Under the pieces are notes generated by a model, which saw nothing but the letters and a program-made list of their open reading frames with translations, did not search any database and had not been told where the DNA came from. From contig JAGTWN010000004.1 in assembly GCA_018842655.1 (NCBI GenBank), positions 3,534,001-3,598,000 of the forward strand: 64,000 nucleotides of DNA, given 5' to 3'. Source of the DNA: Candidatus Pantoea haifensis (GTDB lineage Bacteria; Pseudomonadota; Gammaproteobacteria; Enterobacterales; Enterobacteriaceae). Below, in pieces: positions 1-9,475 of the stretch (positions are counted from its first letter, which is position 1; every line of letters starts with the position of its first letter). The position numbers were made by a program, and so were the translations under genes.

Positions 1-327
1 TGCATTGCACATCGCGCCTGGAAAGAGTGGGTGCTGAAACAGGAAAATCAGTTTTACCGCTGGCTGCTGCCGCCCGGCCATCTGACAGATAATCTGGTTT
101 ACGCCCGCGAATGTGCGTTAGGCGATGCGGGCATTACGCTGCTGCCGCGATTTTTAACCGAGGGTGCCATGGCGGACAAGCGTTTGGTTCAGGTGCTGCC
201 GGAATGGGAAACAGAAGGGAATGAATTATGGCTGGTCTATCCGAGCCGTAAACTGAACTCACCTGCGCTGGCCCGCTTTATTGAATTTGCTTTGCAGTCG
301 CCGGTATTCACTGAATTTTATCGTTAA
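1..327 (+). CDS. LysR-family transcriptional regulator, C-terminal part
   Basis: The reading frame is open from base 1 and ends at a stop at 325-327, so only the last 108 residues are in the window. The visible part resembles the second half of a LysR-type effector-binding domain: a stretch reading LVYARECALGDAGITLLPRF (the typical strand-turn 'G.GI.LLP' of the family), followed by a closing 'ELWLVYPSRKLNSPALARFIEF' type region where LysR proteins usually carry the sequence for the last strand and helix. The DNA-binding half and the target genes lie outside the window, so no function can be given. It is followed at once by a hairpin (335-358) shared with the convergent ettA gene. Confidence 0.8.
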   Translation, partial: CIAHRAWKEWVLKQENQFYRWLLPPGHLTDNLVYARECALGDAGITLLPRFLTEGAMADKRLVQVLPEWETEGNELWLVYPSRKLNSPALARFIEFALQSPVFTEFYR

Positions 328-330
328 CGA

Positions 331-358
331 AAAAAATGGCGGCATTGCTGCCGCCATT
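331..358 (-). terminator. Rho-independent terminator of ettA
   Basis: A perfect 10-bp inverted repeat (AATGGCGGCA / TGCCGCCATT, loop of 4) at 335-358 lies just beyond the ettA stop. Read on the minus strand it is followed by a run of T residues, the classic form for ettA. In the plus direction (end of the LysR gene) the T-run is poor. Confidence 0.85.
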
Positions 359-362
359 ACTA

Positions 363-2030
363 TTACTTAATCATACGCTTGTACTTAATACGCTTCGGCT
401 CCAGGGCTTCGGCGCCCAGAGTGCGTTTCTTGTACTCTTCGTATTCGGTGAAGTTACCTTCGAAGAACTCCACTTTGCCCTCATCCTGATAATCAAGGAT
501 GTGAGTGGCGATACGGTCAAGGAACCAGCGGTCATGCGAGATAACCATGGCGCAGCCTGGGAATTCCAGCAGGGCGTTTTCCAGCGCACGCAGAGTTTCA
601 ATGTCGAGGTCGTTGGTTGGCTCATCGAGCAACAGCAGGTTGCCGCCAACTTGCAGCAGCTTCGCCAGATGCAGACGACCACGCTCACCACCGGAAAGCT
701 CGCCAACACGTTTGCCCTGGTCGGTGCCTTTGAAGTTGAAGCGGCCGACATAAGCACGGCTCGGCATCTCAAAGTTACCGATGCGCATGATGTCCAGACC
801 GCCAGAAACTTCTTCCCACACGGTTTTAGAACCATCCATCGCGTCGCGGAACTGATCAACTGATGCCAGTTTCACCGTTTCACCCAGTTCGATGCTGCCG
901 GAATCTGGCTGCTCCTGACCAGTCATCATGCGGAACAGGGTAGATTTACCCGCGCCGTTTGGACCGATGATGCCGACAATCGCGCCTTTCGGCACGGAGA
1001 ATGACAGACCGTCGATCAATACGCGATCGCCGTATGATTTGGTCAGGTTGTTAACCTCAACCACTTTATCGCCCAGACGCGGGCCTGGTGGAATAAAGAG
1101 TTCGCTGGTTTCGTTACGCTTCTGGTATTCGGTGTTGTTCAGCTCTTCAAAGCGCGCCAGACGGGCTTTGCCCTTCGACTGACGACCTTTCGCGCCCTGA
1201 CGCACCCACTCCAGCTCTTTCTCAATCGACTTACGACGAGCGGCTTCAGCAGAAGCTTCCTGCGCCAGGCGAGCATCTTTCTGCTCCAGCCAGGACGAAT
1301 AGTTGCCTTCCCATGGAATGCCTTCGCCACGGTCCAGCTCAAGGATCCAGCCTGCAACGTTATCCAGGAAGTAACGGTCGTGGGTAATCGCCACAACGGT
1401 GCCTTCGAAGTCGTGCAGGAAGCGTTCGAGCCACGCCACGGATTCAGCATCCAGGTGGTTAGTGGGTTCGTCCAGCAGCAGCATGTCAGGTTTTTCTAAC
1501 AGCAGGCGGCACAGCGCAACGCGGCGGCGCTCACCGCCCGACAGGTTACCTATTTTCGCATCCCAGTCTGGCAGGCGCAGCGCATCAGCGGCACGCTCCA
1601 GCTGGTTATCGAGATTGTGGCCGTCGTGCGCCTGGATGATCTCTTCCAGGCGACCTTGCTCTGCCGCCAGCTTGTCGAAATCTGCATCGGGTTCAGCGTA
1701 CAGCGCATAAACCTCGTCCAGACGCTTCAGCGCGCCAACCACTTCAGCAACCGCCTCTTCCACGGATTCGCGCACGGTATGCTCAGTATTGAGCTGCGGC
1801 TCCTGCGGCAGATAACCGACTTTGATGCCAGGCTGCGGGCGAGCTTCGCCTTCGATATCTTTATCAATGCCCGCCATGATGCGCAGCAGCGTGGATTTAC
1901 CCGCGCCGTTCAGGCCGAGCACACCAATTTTTGCGCCAGGGAAAAAGCTAAGGGAGATGTTCTTCAGAATGTGTCGCTTCGGCGGAACCACTTTGCCGAC
2001 GCGGTGCATGCTATAGACGAATTGAGCCAC
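363..2030 (-). CDS. ettA: Energy-dependent translational throttle protein EttA (ABC-F)
   Basis: ABC-F family protein of 555 residues that binds the ribosomal E site and, in E. coli, gates the first elongation cycle according to the ATP/ADP ratio. It has two ATP-binding cassettes and no membrane segments. The first P-loop is GLNGAGKST with signature LSGGERRRVALCR; the second is GPNGAGKST with signature LSGGERGRLHLAK. Both Walker B sequences are LLLDEPTN. The inter-domain linker is charged, as in ABC-F proteins. The frame stays open 20 codons further upstream to an ATG at 2090. I prefer the GTG at 2030 because the protein then starts with the conserved VAQFVYSMHRVGKVVPP and has exactly the usual family length; an AGAGG lies about 11 bases before it. 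It converges on a LysR gene. Confidence 0.95.
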   Translation of the reverse strand: MAQFVYSMHRVGKVVPPKRHILKNISLSFFPGAKIGVLGLNGAGKSTLLRIMAGIDKDIEGEARPQPGIKVGYLPQEPQLNTEHTVRESVEEAVAEVVGALKRLDEVYALYAEPDADFDKLAAEQGRLEEIIQAHDGHNLDNQLERAADALRLPDWDAKIGNLSGGERRRVALCRLLLEKPDMLLLDEPTNHLDAESVAWLERFLHDFEGTVVAITHDRYFLDNVAGWILELDRGEGIPWEGNYSSWLEQKDARLAQEASAEAARRKSIEKELEWVRQGAKGRQSKGKARLARFEELNNTEYQKRNETSELFIPPGPRLGDKVVEVNNLTKSYGDRVLIDGLSFSVPKGAIVGIIGPNGAGKSTLFRMMTGQEQPDSGSIELGETVKLASVDQFRDAMDGSKTVWEEVSGGLDIMRIGNFEMPSRAYVGRFNFKGTDQGKRVGELSGGERGRLHLAKLLQVGGNLLLLDEPTNDLDIETLRALENALLEFPGCAMVISHDRWFLDRIATHILDYQDEGKVEFFEGNFTEYEEYKKRTLGAEALEPKRIKYKRMIK

Positions 2031-2212
2031 GTTGTATTGAGCCTCTGTCTGTTTGTCGTTTGGATGATGTCGAAGTTTAGCCTTTTTCACCGCTCAATCA
2101 CAGTCGACAGACGGGGATAATTCCGGGGCAGGGTGCGCGCCGGGATAACTGTTTGATTTACGCACAGCGTCGGGACTATGCTGCGTTTTGAGCTGATAAA
2201 CGGAGGGGTTCG

Positions 2213-3160
2213 ATGAGAGTGTTGATCGCTGCGGATGAAAACGCCTGGGGCGGGTTGATTGAGTCAATTCGCCAGACCATGCCGGATGTCGAGTTCGTTG
2301 CCTCGGCGGGCCATGCGGCGGAAAGTCTGGCCGGATTTGATGCGCTGATCCCTGGCATGTGCCGGGTCGATGCGCGTCTGTTGGCAACCGCTGACCGGTT
2401 AAAACTGATTCAGCAAGCAGGCACCGGGCTGGAGGGTGTCGATATCGCGGCGGCGAAACAGCAGGGCGTCATGGTAGCGAATGTGCCTTCTCACACCTCA
2501 GGCAACGCCGACTCGGTTGCCGAACTGGGTATCTGGATGATGATTGGTCTGGCGCGACGTCATCAGGAAATTGCCTCCTGCCTGGCGCAACAGCAGCTTG
2601 GTCAGCCGGTCGGCCTCGGCCTGATGGGCAAAACCGTTGGGCTGGTCGGATTGGGTGGCATTGGTAAGGCGCTGGCGAAACGGCTGAAACCCTTTGGTAT
2701 GCGACTGACAGGCGTCAAACGTGAAGCGGATGCTGCCTTTGCTGCGCAGTACGGTCTGGACTGGCTGGGGGAAATGGCGCAGCTGCCTCAACTGCTGGCG
2801 CAGTCTGATTTTGTGGTGCTCAGCCTGCCCCATAATGCGCAAACCCATCACATTATTGATGCCACAGCACTCAGCCAAATGAAGCCCGGCAGCTTTCTGA
2901 TTAACGTGGGGCGCGGTGGGCTGATCGACAAGCAGGCTTTTACAGCTGCGCTGGCGAACCAAACGCTGGCTGGGGCGGGGCTGGATGTTTTCTGGCAAGA
3001 GCCTCCCGATCCCCATGACGACGTGTTCCGCTATAACGTTATCGCCACACCACACATTGGTGGCGTGACCGATATCTCTCTGGCTGGAAATGTGACGGGC
3101 GTATGTGACAACTTACGTCGGCTGCGCGATGGCGAACCGGTCGAAAACCGCTGGGCTTAG
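2213..3160 (+). CDS. D-isomer-specific 2-hydroxyacid dehydrogenase, NAD(P)-binding
   Basis: A 315-residue protein of the D-2-hydroxyacid dehydrogenase family, which interconverts 2-oxoacids and D-2-hydroxyacids in the cytosol. The Rossmann motif GLVGLGGIGKALAKRL lies near residues 142-157. The downstream catalytic blocks of the family are visible: NVGRGGLID with the substrate-binding Arg, and TPHIGG with the catalytic His near residue 280. The substrate cannot be told from sequence; glyoxylate/hydroxypyruvate or phosphoglycerate-like acids are possible. It stands alone on the plus strand between ettA (divergent) and a convergent DeoR-type gene, whose corrected end overlaps its stop codon by about 4 bases. 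Start at ATG 2213 after GGAGGGG. Confidence 0.88.
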   Translation: MRVLIAADENAWGGLIESIRQTMPDVEFVASAGHAAESLAGFDALIPGMCRVDARLLATADRLKLIQQAGTGLEGVDIAAAKQQGVMVANVPSHTSGNADSVAELGIWMMIGLARRHQEIASCLAQQQLGQPVGLGLMGKTVGLVGLGGIGKALAKRLKPFGMRLTGVKREADAAFAAQYGLDWLGEMAQLPQLLAQSDFVVLSLPHNAQTHHIIDATALSQMKPGSFLINVGRGGLIDKQAFTAALANQTLAGAGLDVFWQEPPDPHDDVFRYNVIATPHIGGVTDISLAGNVTGVCDNLRRLRDGEPVENRWA

Positions 3161-3920
3161 CCGCAACGCAGCGTCACACCCGCAGCGCGCAACGCCTTGC
3201 TTAACTCAGGGGCGGCGCGCTGTCGGTCACCAGCGTATCAAACAGGCTAAAATCGCCAATGCGGGCAGGCAGCACTTTACCAAACTTGCTGCTGTCGCCC
3301 ACCACGATCTTGTGCTGGGCGCGCTGAAGAGCCAGCTGCTTGATCGGCAACTCATTCAGGTTGTAGCAGGTCGCACCTTGCTGCGCATCCAGTCCGGCAG
3401 CAGAGATAAAGGCTTTATTCGGGCAGAGCACGTCCAGCACCGAAACCTGCTCCAGCGGGGTAAACACGGCGTTATCGGCATGAAACTCCCCGCCACTTAA
3501 AATTACCCGGCAGCGCGGTTTCTCTTTCAATGCCAGAAACGTATTGATGGCGCTACAAATCGCGGTAAAGGGCAGATCGTCATCAATCGCATCGATCAGC
3601 AGCGGCAATGTCGTACCGCAATCAAAGAAGAGCGTGTCATTGGCTTCAATCAGCGGTAAGGCAAGCTGGGCCAGTCGCTGTTTACGCCCTACGTTGAGGT
3701 TTTGCTGATCGCTGACAAAATAGTGGCCCACGTTCTGCCGCAAATCACGCACGATATAACCGCCCAGCAGCAGCACGCTACTGGATGGTTCGCTTAAATC
3801 GCGACGGATCGTCATTTCTGAAACGCCGAGCAGCTGCGCCGCCTCTTTCAGGTGCAGTTTATCGACACGCTTTAATGCCTGAGCCAGCCGGGTGATGCGT
3901 TCTTCGCGACGAGTTTCCAT
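3157..3920 (-). CDS. deoR: DeoR-type transcriptional repressor (frameshift near 3' end)
   Basis: The start METRREERI, the helix-turn-helix LGVSEMTIRRDL (residues about 30-42) and the effector domain strands (TLFFDCGTTLPLLIDAI, LSGGEFHADNA, GDSSKFGKV) closely follow E. coli DeoR, the deoxyribonucleoside-operon repressor responding to deoxyribose-5-phosphate. As written the frame stops at 3201 (239 residues). Adding one base in the GGGG run at 3209-3212 extends it, in the style of a normal DeoR-family C-terminus, to a stop at 3157 and 254 residues (E. coli 252). I therefore treat the break as a sequencing deletion. The gene lies 49 bases after urtE on the same strand, and no deoCABD genes are nearby, so its target may be distant or different. 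The exact DeoR identity is less certain than the family. Confidence 0.8.
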
Positions 3921-3969
3921 GTGTGCGTTTTTCTTGAAAAAACATGCGCTATGTTAACCAGAAAATGCG

Positions 3970-4667
3970 TTAAATCGCTACCAGCCCGCGCACGCCATCC
4001 GCTTCCATTGTGCTGCCGCGCCGCGCTGCACGATCTCACCGCGTGACATCACCAGATAACTGTCTGCCAGTTCCGCAGCAAAATCATAAAACTGCTCCAC
4101 GAGCAGGATCGCTATATCGCCTCGCTGCGCCAGCTGGCGGATCACCGCACCGATCTCCTTGATCACTGAGGGCTGGATCCCTTCAGTGGGTTCATCAAGG
4201 ATCAACAGTTGCGGACGACAGGCCAGCGCACGCCCAATCGCCAGTTGCTGCTGCTGTCCACCGGAAAGATCGCCCCCGCGCCGCGACTTCATCTCAAACA
4301 GCACCGGAAATAATTGATAGATCTCATCCGGCACCTGTCTGGCCTGCGCCGCAGAAAAGCGCGACAATCCCATGAGCAGGTTTTCTTCTACCGTCAGGCG
4401 TGGAAAGATCTCACGGCCCTGGGGCACGTAAGCAATCCCCGACTGCACGCGCTGATGCGGCTTGCGTGAATTGATCACCGTGTCCTGCCAGCGAATTTCG
4501 CCCGATTTAGCCGGGATCAGGCCCATCAGGCATTTCAGCAGCGTGGTTTTGCCCACTCCGTTGCGGCCCAGCAGGCAGGTAATTTCACCGATTTTGACCT
4601 CAAATGAGAGGCCGCGCAGTATATGGCTGCCGCCATAGTATTGATTAAGTTCCGTTATCTGTAACAT
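3970..4667 (-). CDS. urtE: Urea ABC transporter ATP-binding protein UrtE (frameshift near 3' end)
   Basis: Second ATPase of the high-affinity urea importer, of the LivF type. P-loop GRNGVGKTTLLK near residues 34-45, signature DLSGGQQQQLAIGRAL, Walker B LLILDEPTEGIQ and switch His in LLVEQ. As written the frame ends at 3978 with an atypical tail. Adding one T at 4008-4009 gives the normal UrtE end (MEADGVRGLVAI), a stop at 3970 and 232 residues. The start ATG at 4667 follows the urtD stop by one base, so the two ATPases are translationally linked. It is the last gene of the urea operon. Confidence 0.9.
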
Positions 4668-4668
4668 C

Positions 4669-5460
4669 TCAGCGTCCCAGGTAAACGTCGATGACCTGCT
4701 CGTTGGCTTGTACCTCGCGCAACGATCCCTCGGCCAGTACCTGGCCCTGATGCAATACCGTGACGTGATCGGCGATGGTTTCTACAAATCCCATATCGTG
4801 TTCCACCACCATCAACGAATGCTTGCCCGCCAGGCTGCGAAACAGTTCAGCGGTGTATTCGGTTTCCGCATCGGTCATGCCCGCCGCCGGTTCATCGAGT
4901 AACAGTAAATGCGGCTCCTGCACCAGCAGCATGCCAATCTCAAGAAACTGTTTTTGTCCGTGTGACAGCAAACCGGCTTTGCGCTGGCGCTCACCGCCTA
5001 ATCGCAGCAGTTTCAGGATCTCATCAATGCGATCCTGCTGTTCGCTGCTCAGGCGGGCACGCAGACTGGCCCAGACTGACTTATCAGTTTTAAGGGCAAT
5101 TTCGAGGTTCTCATACACAGTGAGGGCTTCGAATACCGTTGGTTTCTGAAATTTGCGACCAATACCAGCGCGCGCAATTTCCACCGGGGATAATTGAGTC
5201 AGATCACTGTCCTGATCGTAAAGAACCCGCCCGCTGTCTGGCCGCGTTTTCCCGGTGATCACATCCATTAATGTGGTTTTGCCCGCGCCGTTCGGGCCGA
5301 TCACGCAGCGCAGTTCACCAATGCCAATGTGCAATGACAGATCGGTCAGGGCGCGGAAGCCATCAAACGAGACACTGATCTTCTCCAGCGATAACACCGG
5401 ATCGGTTTGCGCCCGATGGCGATCGGAGGGATGCGGTTGGGTAAATAGCGGCTCAGTCAT
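4669..5460 (-). CDS. urtD: Urea ABC transporter ATP-binding protein UrtD
   Basis: LivG-type ATPase of the urea importer, 263 residues from the ATG at 5460. P-loop GPNGAGKTTLMDVITG, the UrtD-style signature LLSHGQKQFLEIGMLL, Walker B LLLLDEPAAGMTDAE and switch His in MVVEHDMGFVE are all present. An upstream in-frame start at 5493 exists, but 5460 has GGAGGA placed 5-6 bases before it and overlaps the end of urtC by 8 bases, a usual arrangement for coupled translation. With UrtE it energises the UrtBC permease pair. Confidence 0.93.
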   Translation of the reverse strand: MTEPLFTQPHPSDRHRAQTDPVLSLEKISVSFDGFRALTDLSLHIGIGELRCVIGPNGAGKTTLMDVITGKTRPDSGRVLYDQDSDLTQLSPVEIARAGIGRKFQKPTVFEALTVYENLEIALKTDKSVWASLRARLSSEQQDRIDEILKLLRLGGERQRKAGLLSHGQKQFLEIGMLLVQEPHLLLLDEPAAGMTDAETEYTAELFRSLAGKHSLMVVEHDMGFVETIADHVTVLHQGQVLAEGSLREVQANEQVIDVYLGR

Positions 5461-6528
5461 CTTTCCTCCGACGCAGCAGGCCAATGACGCCACGCGGCAG
5501 GAACAGCGTGACCAGGATAAACATCAGACCGAGGAAAAACAGCCAGTATTCGGGAAAGGCGACGGTGAAGACGCTTTTTGCACCGTTAACGATTGCCGCA
5601 CCGAGTAAAGGGCCAATAAGGGTGCCCCGTCCGCCCAGTGCGACCCAGATGGCCGCTTCAATGGAGTTGGTTGGCGACATTTCGCTGGGGTTGATGATGC
5701 CCACCTGCGGCACGTAGAGCGCACCCGCCAGACCACACAATATGGCTGACAATGTCCAGACAAACAGCTTGAATCCTTTAGGATCGTAGCCGCAGAACAT
5801 CAAGCGGTTTTCTGCATCACGTACGGCCGTCAGTACCCGGCCAAACTTGCTGCGTGCCAACGCAAATCCAGCGGCCAGGCTGAGCAACAACAGCAGGACG
5901 GTCGCCACAAACAGCCCAATTCGCGTTCCGGTGGCGGTCACGTTAAAGCCGAGCAGGGTGGTGAAACCGGTGAAGCCATTGTTGCCGCCAAAGCCGGTTT
6001 CATTGCGGAAAAACAGCAACATACCCGCATAGGTCAGGGCTTGCGTCATGATCGAAAAATAAACGCCTTTGATTTTCGAGCGGAAGGCGAAGAAGCCGAA
6101 TATCCACGCCAGCACGCCAGGCACCAACACAATCAGGCAGAGCGCCCAGGCGAAGTGTTGAGTGCCAGCCCAAAACCACGGCACTTCATTCCACGACAGG
6201 AACGACATAAAGGCTGGCAGGCCATCCCCCGACGCCTGCCGCATGAGATACATTCCCATTGCGTAACCGCCCAGCGCAAAAACAGGCCGTGACCAAGCGA
6301 CAGTAACCCGGCGTAACCCCAGACCAGATCGAGGGCGACAGCGACGACGGCATAGCAAAGGATTTTACCTATCAGCGTTAGGGTATAGGTTGAGATCGCC
6401 AGCGGATGGCTGGCGGGCAACAGCGCCAGGAACGGCATCACCAGCAGCGCAATCACCACAATGCTGCCGATGACGAGCGTCAGGCGCGGCGCTTTACGCG
6501 CCACGGTTAACGTCATGGGTTGCGTCAT
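5453..6528 (-). CDS. urtC: Urea ABC transporter permease UrtC (frameshift)
   Basis: LivM-type inner-membrane permease of about 358 residues. The N-terminal part (from 6528) reads through hydrophobic segments to YAGLLSLGHGLF. The rest continues in another frame from FALGGYAMGMYLMR onward to the arginine-rich end RRRKDD. Adding one base to the A5 run at 6278-6282 joins both parts seamlessly (GHGLFFALGGYAMG is the conserved family sequence). The break is thus probably a sequencing deletion. The start ATG overlaps the urtB stop by one base (TAATG), and the 3' end overlaps urtD. About 9-10 membrane segments can be seen. Confidence 0.9.
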
Positions 6529-8093
6529 TAGTCGATCACCCTTCCTTTTACCGCAAACAGGCCTTGCGGGCGCTTCTGAATAAACAGCACGATAATCACC
6601 AGAATCAGGATTTTACCGAGCACCGCACCTGTCTGAGGTTCCAGCACTTTGTTGAGAATGCCAAGACTAAACGCGGCAACCACCGTTCCTGCCAGTTGTC
6701 CGACACCGCCTAACACCACCACCAGGAATGAGTCGATGATGTACCCCTGGCCCAGCTCTGGACCGACGTTACCTAATTGCGACAGCGCCACGCCACCCAG
6801 TCCGGCAATACCGGAACCGAGGCCGAATGCCAGCATGTCAACGCGACCGGTAGGAACGCCACAGCAGTCAGCCATCGACCGGTTTTGCGTCACGGCTCGC
6901 ACGTTCATGCCGAGACGGGTGCGATTCAACAGCAGCCAGGTGAGCGCCAGCACGCCGGTGACAAACAGGATCACCGCAATACGGTTCCACGGCAGCACCA
7001 GGTTAGGCAGCACCTGTAAGCCTCCTGACAGCCACGCGGGATTGGCAACCTCAAGATTTTGCGCACCAAACAGCATGCGTATCAGTTGAATAAGTATCAG
7101 GCTGATACCCCAGGTTGCCAGCAGCGTTTCCAGCGGGCGGCCATACAGATGACGAATGACGGTACGCTCCAGCGCCATGCCAGTACAGGCCGTCACCAGA
7201 AACGCCACCGGCAACGCCAGCAGCGGATACCAGGGCAGATACGCTGGGGCGAACTGCTGAAACAGATGCTGGACAACCCAGGTGGCATACGCACCCAGCA
7301 TTAACATTTCGCCGTGCGCCATGTTGATTACGCCGAGCAGCCCGTAAGTGATCGCGAGACCGAGGGCGGCAAGCAGCAGAATCGAACCGAGCGACAGGCC
7401 GCTAAACGCCTGACCGAGCAAATCGCCCCACATCAGACGCTTTTTAATTTGTTGCAGGCTCTCAGCTGCGGCGTCGCGCACCGTGGCATCAGGTTCATTG
7501 CTGGCCTGAGTTAAACGTTGCAGGCTGGCCTGAGTATTGGGATCGCTCGATTCGCCCAGCAGTTTTACGGCTTTCAGACGCACCAGCGGCTGTGGATCAG
7601 CCAACTGTAAATTCGCGGCCGCCATCGCCAGCGCAGCGTGAACGCGGCGGTCTTGCTCGGCGCTGAGGCGTTGTTCGATAAGCGGTAGCTGATCGGCAAC
7701 GCCATCGTTTTGTAACTGCTGCGCAGCGCGCAGGCGCAAATGAGCATCGTTGCTGACCAGCTGGTGGGCGGCCAGCGCGCTGGCCGCCAGCACGCGCAAG
7801 CGGTTATTCATGAAGAGTTTTTTTACATTGCCTGCGGGCTGAGCTTCGGTATCCAGCGGCAACAGCTTATCGCCGACTTTACTAAACGGCTGTTTGTTCT
7901 GATCGGTGACCAGGCTTTCCGCTTTTAACGCCTGTAACAGCGGTAAGCGGCTGGCGTCTGGCGCGGCGGCCCACTGTTGCAGCAGTGTTGCCTGCTGCGT
8001 CCGACTGGCCGCGGCAAAATCAGCGGCGGGTCCGGCGCTGGCGAACAGTGGCAGCAGCAGAAGCAGGCTAAGCAGAAAGAGGCGAAGATTCAT
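6528..8093 (-). CDS. urtB: Urea ABC transporter permease UrtB
   Basis: LivH-type permease of 521 residues with the long N-terminal extension typical of proteobacterial UrtB. Residues 1-20 form a signal-like hydrophobic segment. Residues about 25-215 are an alanine-rich helical, HEAT-like region (RLRAAQQLQ, LVRLKAVKLLGESSD, TVRDAAAESL) probably on the periplasmic side. The membrane domain follows, starting near GLSLGSILLLAALGLAITYGLLGVINMAHGE and containing GLGSGIAGLGGVALSQLGNVGPELGQGYIIDSF. It forms the translocation channel with UrtC. It is separated from urtA by an 84-base gap that contains a strong hairpin. Confidence 0.93.
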   Translation of the reverse strand: MNLRLFLLSLLLLLPLFASAGPAADFAAASRTQQATLLQQWAAAPDASRLPLLQALKAESLVTDQNKQPFSKVGDKLLPLDTEAQPAGNVKKLFMNNRLRVLAASALAAHQLVSNDAHLRLRAAQQLQNDGVADQLPLIEQRLSAEQDRRVHAALAMAAANLQLADPQPLVRLKAVKLLGESSDPNTQASLQRLTQASNEPDATVRDAAAESLQQIKKRLMWGDLLGQAFSGLSLGSILLLAALGLAITYGLLGVINMAHGEMLMLGAYATWVVQHLFQQFAPAYLPWYPLLALPVAFLVTACTGMALERTVIRHLYGRPLETLLATWGISLILIQLIRMLFGAQNLEVANPAWLSGGLQVLPNLVLPWNRIAVILFVTGVLALTWLLLNRTRLGMNVRAVTQNRSMADCCGVPTGRVDMLAFGLGSGIAGLGGVALSQLGNVGPELGQGYIIDSFLVVVLGGVGQLAGTVVAAFSLGILNKVLEPQTGAVLGKILILVIIVLFIQKRPQGLFAVKGRVID

Positions 8094-8137
8094 AGGATGG
8101 GGCCTCGTTGTGTTGGTTGTGCGTGGGTTTCCTTTTC

Positions 8138-8159
8138 CCTCTCCCGCAAGCGGGAGAGG
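8138..8159. repeat. Perfect 10-bp hairpin between urtA and urtB
   Basis: CCTCTCCCGC-AA-GCGGGAGAGG, fully complementary arms, in the only sizeable gap of the urea operon. There is no T-run on the minus strand, so it is unlikely to be a full terminator. It may stabilise the 3' end of the urtA message or attenuate transcription into urtB, giving more binding protein than permease, as is common in ABC operons. The motif also resembles short palindromic elements dispersed in gamma-proteobacterial genomes. Confidence 0.6.
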
Positions 8160-8177
8160 AGCATCACCGCACCGATA

Positions 8178-9446
8178 TTACTGACTCGTTTTCACCGGAT
8201 GATCGGGCTTTTTGTCATTGCCTGCGATATACGGGCTCCACGGCTGAGCGCGTTCAGGCTGATCGGTCTGCCACACCACATTGAACTGACCATTCTCTTC
8301 AACCTCACCAATCATCACCGGCTTATGCAGATGGTGATTGGTCTGATCCATGGTCAGGGTAAAACCGTCCGGTGCTGTGAAGGTTTGGCCTGCCATCGCT
8401 GCGCGCACCTTGTCCACATCGGTGGTGCCTGCTTTTTCAACCGCCTGGGCCCACATATGGATGCCAACATAGGTGGCTTCCATAGGATCGTTAGTCACCA
8501 CGGTGCTGGCGTTCGGCAAATTATGCGCTTTGGCGTAGGCGCGATAATCTGCGACAAATTTCGCATTGGTGGGGTTATCAACCGACTCGAAGTAGTTCCA
8601 TGCCGCTAACTGGCCCACCAGCGGTTTGGTATCGATACCGCGCAACTCTTCTTCGCCTACCGAAAAAGCCACCACGGGAATATCGGTTGCTTTAATCCCC
8701 TGGTTAGCCAGCTCTTTATAAAACGGCACGTTTGAGTCACCGTTGATGGTTGAAACCACGGCAGTCTTACCGCCTGCCGCAAACTTTTTGATGTTTGAAA
8801 CAATGGTCTGGTAATCGCTGTAGCCAAACGGCGTATAGACTTCTTCGATGTCTTTATCCTGAACCCCTTTTGAATGCAGGAAGGCACGCAGGATCTTGTT
8901 GGTGGTGCGTGGGTAGACATAATCCGTACCCAGCAGGAAGAAGCGTTTTGCGCTGCCGCCATCTTCACTCATCAGGTATTCCACTGCCGGAATAGCCTGC
9001 TGGTTTGGCGCTGCGCCGGTATAAAACACGTTTGGCGACATCTCTTCGCCTTCGTATTGCACTGGATAGAACAGCAAGCCGTTCAGCTCTTCAAATACCG
9101 GCAGCACTGATTTACGTGACACCGACGTCCAGCAGCCAAACACGACGGCGGCTTTATCCTGGGTCAGCAACTGGCGGGCTTTTTCCGCAAACAGCGGCCA
9201 GTTAGACGCAGGATCAACCACGACCGGCTCCAGCTTTTTACCCAACACGCCGCCTTTGGCATTGATTTCGTCAATGGTCATCAGCGCCACATCTTTCAGC
9301 GGTGTTTCTGAAATTGCCATGGTGCCGGATAGAGAGTGCATGATCCCCACTTTGATGGTGTCAGCAGCCTGAGCGCCCCAGGAAAGGCCCATGCTGACAA
9401 CCGTGGCGGAAAGTGCAAAAGCCTTGAGCAATGAACGTCTTTTCAT
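8178..9446 (-). CDS. urtA: Urea ABC transporter substrate-binding protein UrtA
   Basis: Periplasmic receptor of 422 residues. The N-terminus MKRRSLLKAFALSATVVSM...AQAAD is a signal peptide with paired arginines (Tat-like, but possibly Sec) and a likely cleavage after AQA near residue 27. The mature part matches the amide/urea-binding branch of the LivJ-type family: IKVGIMHSLSGTMAISETPLKD, FGCWTSVSRKSVLPVFEE and LFYPVQYEGEE. It feeds UrtBCDE. It follows the GntR gene by 29 bases. Confidence 0.94.
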   Translation of the reverse strand: MKRRSLLKAFALSATVVSMGLSWGAQAADTIKVGIMHSLSGTMAISETPLKDVALMTIDEINAKGGVLGKKLEPVVVDPASNWPLFAEKARQLLTQDKAAVVFGCWTSVSRKSVLPVFEELNGLLFYPVQYEGEEMSPNVFYTGAAPNQQAIPAVEYLMSEDGGSAKRFFLLGTDYVYPRTTNKILRAFLHSKGVQDKDIEEVYTPFGYSDYQTIVSNIKKFAAGGKTAVVSTINGDSNVPFYKELANQGIKATDIPVVAFSVGEEELRGIDTKPLVGQLAAWNYFESVDNPTNAKFVADYRAYAKAHNLPNASTVVTNDPMEATYVGIHMWAQAVEKAGTTDVDKVRAAMAGQTFTAPDGFTLTMDQTNHHLHKPVMIGEVEENGQFNVVWQTDQPERAQPWSPYIAGNDKKPDHPVKTSQ

Positions 9447-9475
9447 CGTAATTAAACCCCTAAATGTGTTTTGAG

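Noticed and set aside
336-863. Long plus-strand frame opposite ettA (and similar long antisense frames opposite carB, ileS, lptD and the carboxylase)
   Set aside because: These are shadows of strongly coding genes on the other strand. None shows a known motif or a ribosome-binding site.
2030-2090. EttA with a 20-residue N-terminal extension from ATG 2090
   Set aside because: The extension is not part of the family and the GTG at 2030 gives the normal 555 residues.
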